NCBI GenBank assembly: GCA_947446625.1
Contig: CANFIE010000227.1
Span: 1 to 6,662, forward strand
Length of the DNA: 6,662 bases
Direction of reading: 5' to 3'
Origin: Acetobacteraceae bacterium
GTDB lineage: Bacteria; Pseudomonadota; Alphaproteobacteria; Acetobacterales; Acetobacteraceae
Each line of letters opens with the position of its first letter. The first letter of the stretch is position 1. Under the pieces are notes generated by a model. The model saw nothing but the letters and a program-made list of their open reading frames with translations. It had not been told where the DNA came from and ran no database searches. Of the stretch, positions 1-6,662 are shown piece after piece. A program made the translations under genes and the position numbers.

Positions 1-2
1 GA

Positions 3-1463
3 GAGGTGGCGCCAAACGGGGCCTATACCCAAATCTACATCAATCCCTCGGCCGCCCGCGTCACCGGCTGGCCACAGGCCGAACTTGCCGCCGACACATC
101 CGGCGCCCTGCATGTGCCGGTGGACTACCAACCCGCCCTGCTCGCCCTGCGCCGCCGCGCCCGGGAAGCCGGGGAGGTGGTGCTGGACTACCCCTTCATC
201 CGGCCCGACGGCACCCAGCTTTGGGTGCGGGACCGCCTGCGCCGCGTGGCCCTGGGCGCGGATGGCACCGCCGAGGTCATCGGCACCCTGGTGGACATCA
301 CCACCGAGCATCGCATGGTCTCGGCCCAGCTTGACTTCAGGGCGCTCCCCGGCGCCGAGGCAGCCGTCCAGCCGCAAGGCGAGGTCGACCTCCTGCTCGC
401 CTATGCCCCGGCCGTTCTCTACATCAATCGCATCCGCCCCAATGGCGGCTATGAGCGTATCTTCCTCAGCCGCAGCGCCGAGGCGGTGACCGGCTGGCCC
501 AACGAGGTACTGTCCCGCTCCAGCGGTCTGGCCAACTTCACCGCGCCCGAGGACGTGCCCCGCCGCGAGGCCTTCTTCCGCCAGGTGCTCACCGAGGGCC
601 AGGGCAGCTTTGACTACCGCATGCGCCGGCCGGATGGCGGCTGGCGCTGGTGCCGCGCCAATGGCCGCGTCATTCGGTATGAGCCAACCGGCTCGGCGCT
701 CATGGTCGGCACCATCGTGGATATCTCCACCGAGCGCGCCGCCGAGGCCCGTGCCGTCGCCGCCGCCCGCCTTGCCTCGCTGGGGGAAATGTCGGCCAGC
801 CTGGCGCATGAACTGAAGCAGCCGCTGCAGGTCATCAGCCTCTCGGCGGAAAACGCCCGCCTGCAGGCGACCCACCACCAGGACGCCGCGCTGGACCGTC
901 GCCTGGGCTTCATCGCCAGCCACGCCCAACGCGCCGGCCGCATCATCGACCATCTGCGCCGCTTCGCCCGTGGCGCCGAGGAAGGCGTGCCCCCCTCCGC
1001 GGTGTCGCTGGAGACGGTGGTGGAAGGCGCCCTGATGCTGGTGGGCAGCGAGATGCGCGAGGCCGGCATCATCATTGAACAGGCGCTGGGCACCCCGCCG
1101 CCGGTGGTGCTGGGCTTCCCGGTGGCGCTGGAACAGGTGCTGACCAACCTGCTGATGAATGCGCGCGACGCCATGGCCAACCTGCCGGGGGACCAGCCGC
1201 GCCACATCCGCATTGCCGCCAGGCCTGGCCCTGGCCCGGGCACCGCCAGCCTCATCGTGGCCGATACCGCCGGCGGCATTCCGCCCGCCGTCATGGCCCG
1301 GCTGTTTGAGCCTTTCGTCACCACCAAGGATGTCGAGAAGGGCACCGGCCTTGGCCTGTCCATCTGCCACGGCCTGGTCCGTACCATGCAGGGCAGCATC
1401 AAGGCCGAGAACCGCGACGGAGGCGCCTGCTTCACCATCACCCTGCCAGTGGCCCCTGGCTGA
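3..1463 (+). CDS. PAS-PAS sensor histidine kinase, 5' partial
   Basis: Sensor histidine kinase that should autophosphorylate on a histidine and pass the phosphate to a response regulator not present here. The frame is already open at the left edge. A GTG at 6 is an in-frame codon, but it falls inside the first PAS domain, so the true start lies upstream. Counting that GTG as residue 1: truncated PAS A ~1-101 (closing VDITTE 96-101), PAS B ~129-243 (closing VDISTE), HisKA with phospho-acceptor His268 in LAHELKQPL, then HATPase with N-box Asn385, the G1-type box DTAGG 420-424, an F-box FEPF from 434 and a G2 box GTGLGL 446-451. The HELKQPL wording and compact ATPase resemble the FixL/DctB/NtrB group of kinases. 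There is no receiver domain; the protein stops right after the ATPase core at the TGA 1461-1463. No membrane segment is visible, so it is probably cytoplasmic, though a missing N-terminus could hold one. PAS ligand and partner regulator are unknown. Confidence 0.95.
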   Translation, partial: EVAPNGAYTQIYINPSAARVTGWPQAELAADTSGALHVPVDYQPALLALRRRAREAGEVVLDYPFIRPDGTQLWVRDRLRRVALGADGTAEVIGTLVDITTEHRMVSAQLDFRALPGAEAAVQPQGEVDLLLAYAPAVLYINRIRPNGGYERIFLSRSAEAVTGWPNEVLSRSSGLANFTAPEDVPRREAFFRQVLTEGQGSFDYRMRRPDGGWRWCRANGRVIRYEPTGSALMVGTIVDISTERAAEARAVAAARLASLGEMSASLAHELKQPLQVISLSAENARLQATHHQDAALDRRLGFIASHAQRAGRIIDHLRRFARGAEEGVPPSAVSLETVVEGALMLVGSEMREAGIIIEQALGTPPPVVLGFPVALEQVLTNLLMNARDAMANLPGDQPRHIRIAARPGPGPGTASLIVADTAGGIPPAVMARLFEPFVTTKDVEKGTGLGLSICHGLVRTMQGSIKAENRDGGACFTITLPVAPG

Positions 1464-1483
1464 CTCGCCGTGTGACAAATATT

Positions 1484-1521
1484 CACCAACCGTCCCGCCG
1501 CCCGCCGCCGAAACGGTGGTG
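1484..1521 (+). repeat. Imperfect inverted repeat after first kinase
   Basis: CACCAACCGT (1484-1493) can pair with ACGGTGGTG (1513-1521), giving nine base pairs with one bulged A and a 19-base GC-rich loop. It lies 20 bases after the stop codon of the first kinase gene. No run of T follows (the next bases are aggaaaagt), so it is not a standard intrinsic terminator. It could be a weak terminator, a 3'-end stabilising hairpin, or chance. Confidence 0.3.
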
Positions 1522-1573
1522 AGGAAAAGTCATGTGCTCTCCATAGGCGCCCGAAAAACGCATAAAATTACGA

Positions 1574-1579
1574 TATAAT
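1574..1579 (+). promoter_or_regulatory. Candidate -10 element TATAAT
   Basis: Exact match to the sigma-70 type -10 consensus in the most AT-rich part of the gap. The positions 16-18 bases upstream (around 1550-1557, gcccgaaa) do not resemble TTGACA, and there is no extended -10 TG. If used, transcription would begin near 1586 and leave a leader of about 150 bases before the hybrid kinase start at 1740. The exact hexamer in GC-rich DNA is suggestive, but the lack of a -35 keeps confidence low. Confidence 0.35.
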
Positions 1580-1654
1580 CCGAAATTTCTATTGCCTGGC
1601 ATTCGCTGGCGGGCGGCTGAAACGCGCAATAACAACTTTGGTTCACGGTTCCGC

Positions 1655-1660
1655 TACAAT
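1655..1660 (+). promoter_or_regulatory. Candidate -10 element TACAAT
   Basis: Five of six matches to TATAAT. A transcript from here would begin near 1667 and give a leader of about 70 bases, a more usual length than from the upstream hexamer. No clear -35 is present at the right distance (1631-1638 reads aacaactt). It overlaps the first copy of the GCTACAA direct repeat. It is an alternative to the TATAAT at 1574, with weaker support. Confidence 0.22.
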
Positions 1661-1739
1661 CTTTGGGCGGCATGCCCTAGCATGGCGGCTACAAGGCGGC
1701 TCCGGTATGGCGGGCTGTCCTGCTCCGGCCCGGGTATTC

Positions 1740-6662
<4,923 letters not shown>

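Larger units (their letters stand above)
1464..1739. other. Intergenic region with AT-rich dip
   Basis: Gap between the two kinase genes. No gene is supported here: open frames crossing it have coding-like codon bias only where they overlap real genes on other frames. The G+C content drops to 18 of 50 bases at 1551-1600, and to 7 of 30 at 1561-1590, against a strongly GC-rich background. The region holds the two -10-like hexamers annotated separately, an imperfect hairpin just after the first gene, and close to the second gene a small perfect dyad (CATGC at 1671-1675 with GCATG at 1680-1684), three GGCGGC copies (1666, 1684, 1695) and a 7-base direct repeat GCTACAA (1653 and 1688). It most likely carries the promoter and 5' leader of the hybrid kinase; that role is inferred. 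Confidence 0.7.

Noticed and set aside
1445..1460. Small hairpin GCCAG/CTGGC at the end of the first gene
   Set aside because: Only five base pairs, inside the coding sequence and with no T-run; not a terminator.
1471..1487. CRP-like site TGTGA...TCACC after the first gene
   Set aside because: The spacing between half-sites is 7 rather than 6 and the second half ends CC rather than CA. It also sits far from any plausible promoter, so it is not convincing.
614..1489. A 291-codon minus-strand open frame opposite the first kinase
   Set aside because: It lies opposite the PAS, HisKA and HATPase motifs of a well-supported kinase and shows no domain of its own.

Overview
This window is ordinary chromosomal-looking DNA from a high-GC bacterium. 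Codon third positions are almost all G or C, and both genes are multi-PAS sensor kinases. That fits a sensory-rich proteobacterium, most plausibly an alphaproteobacterium of the Azospirillum/Rhodospirillales kind; this is an inference from style and domain wording, not a proof. I see no mobile element, CRISPR array, tRNA, rRNA or sign of recent transfer.

Layout: (1) positions 3-1463, + strand, hold the 3' part of a PAS-PAS-HisKA-HATPase histidine kinase whose 5' end lies before the window. (2) Positions 1464-1739 are a non-coding gap with a marked AT-rich dip around 1551-1600. It contains a perfect TATAAT hexamer, a second TACAAT hexamer and some small dyads, and probably carries the promoter of the next gene. 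(3) Positions 1740-6662, + strand, are one uninterrupted reading frame of 1,641 codons that runs off the right edge. It encodes a very large membrane-anchored hybrid histidine kinase. In order it has: TM1, a double-CACHE-like extracytoplasmic sensor, TM2, PAS, GAF, PAS, PAS, PAS, a short coiled coil, PAS, HisKA (His1196), HATPase, a degenerate receiver lacking the phospho-acceptor Asp, and a canonical receiver (Asp1626) cut by the window end.

How they may work together: both proteins are signal-input kinases. The first is of the FixL/DctB/NtrB type and would normally pass phosphate to a separate response regulator, none of which is in view. The second carries its own receiver and would normally act through a phosphorelay (His to Asp to an Hpt domain, in the missing C-terminus or a separate protein). 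The 276-base gap with promoter-like elements suggests separate transcription, so a joint pathway is only a possibility.

The most interesting points are the degenerate receiver inside the hybrid kinase, the unusually dense stack of input domains, and the AT-rich promoter region. I found no convincing evidence of a wholly new type of system. The long open frames on the minus strand are by-products of extreme GC codon bias.
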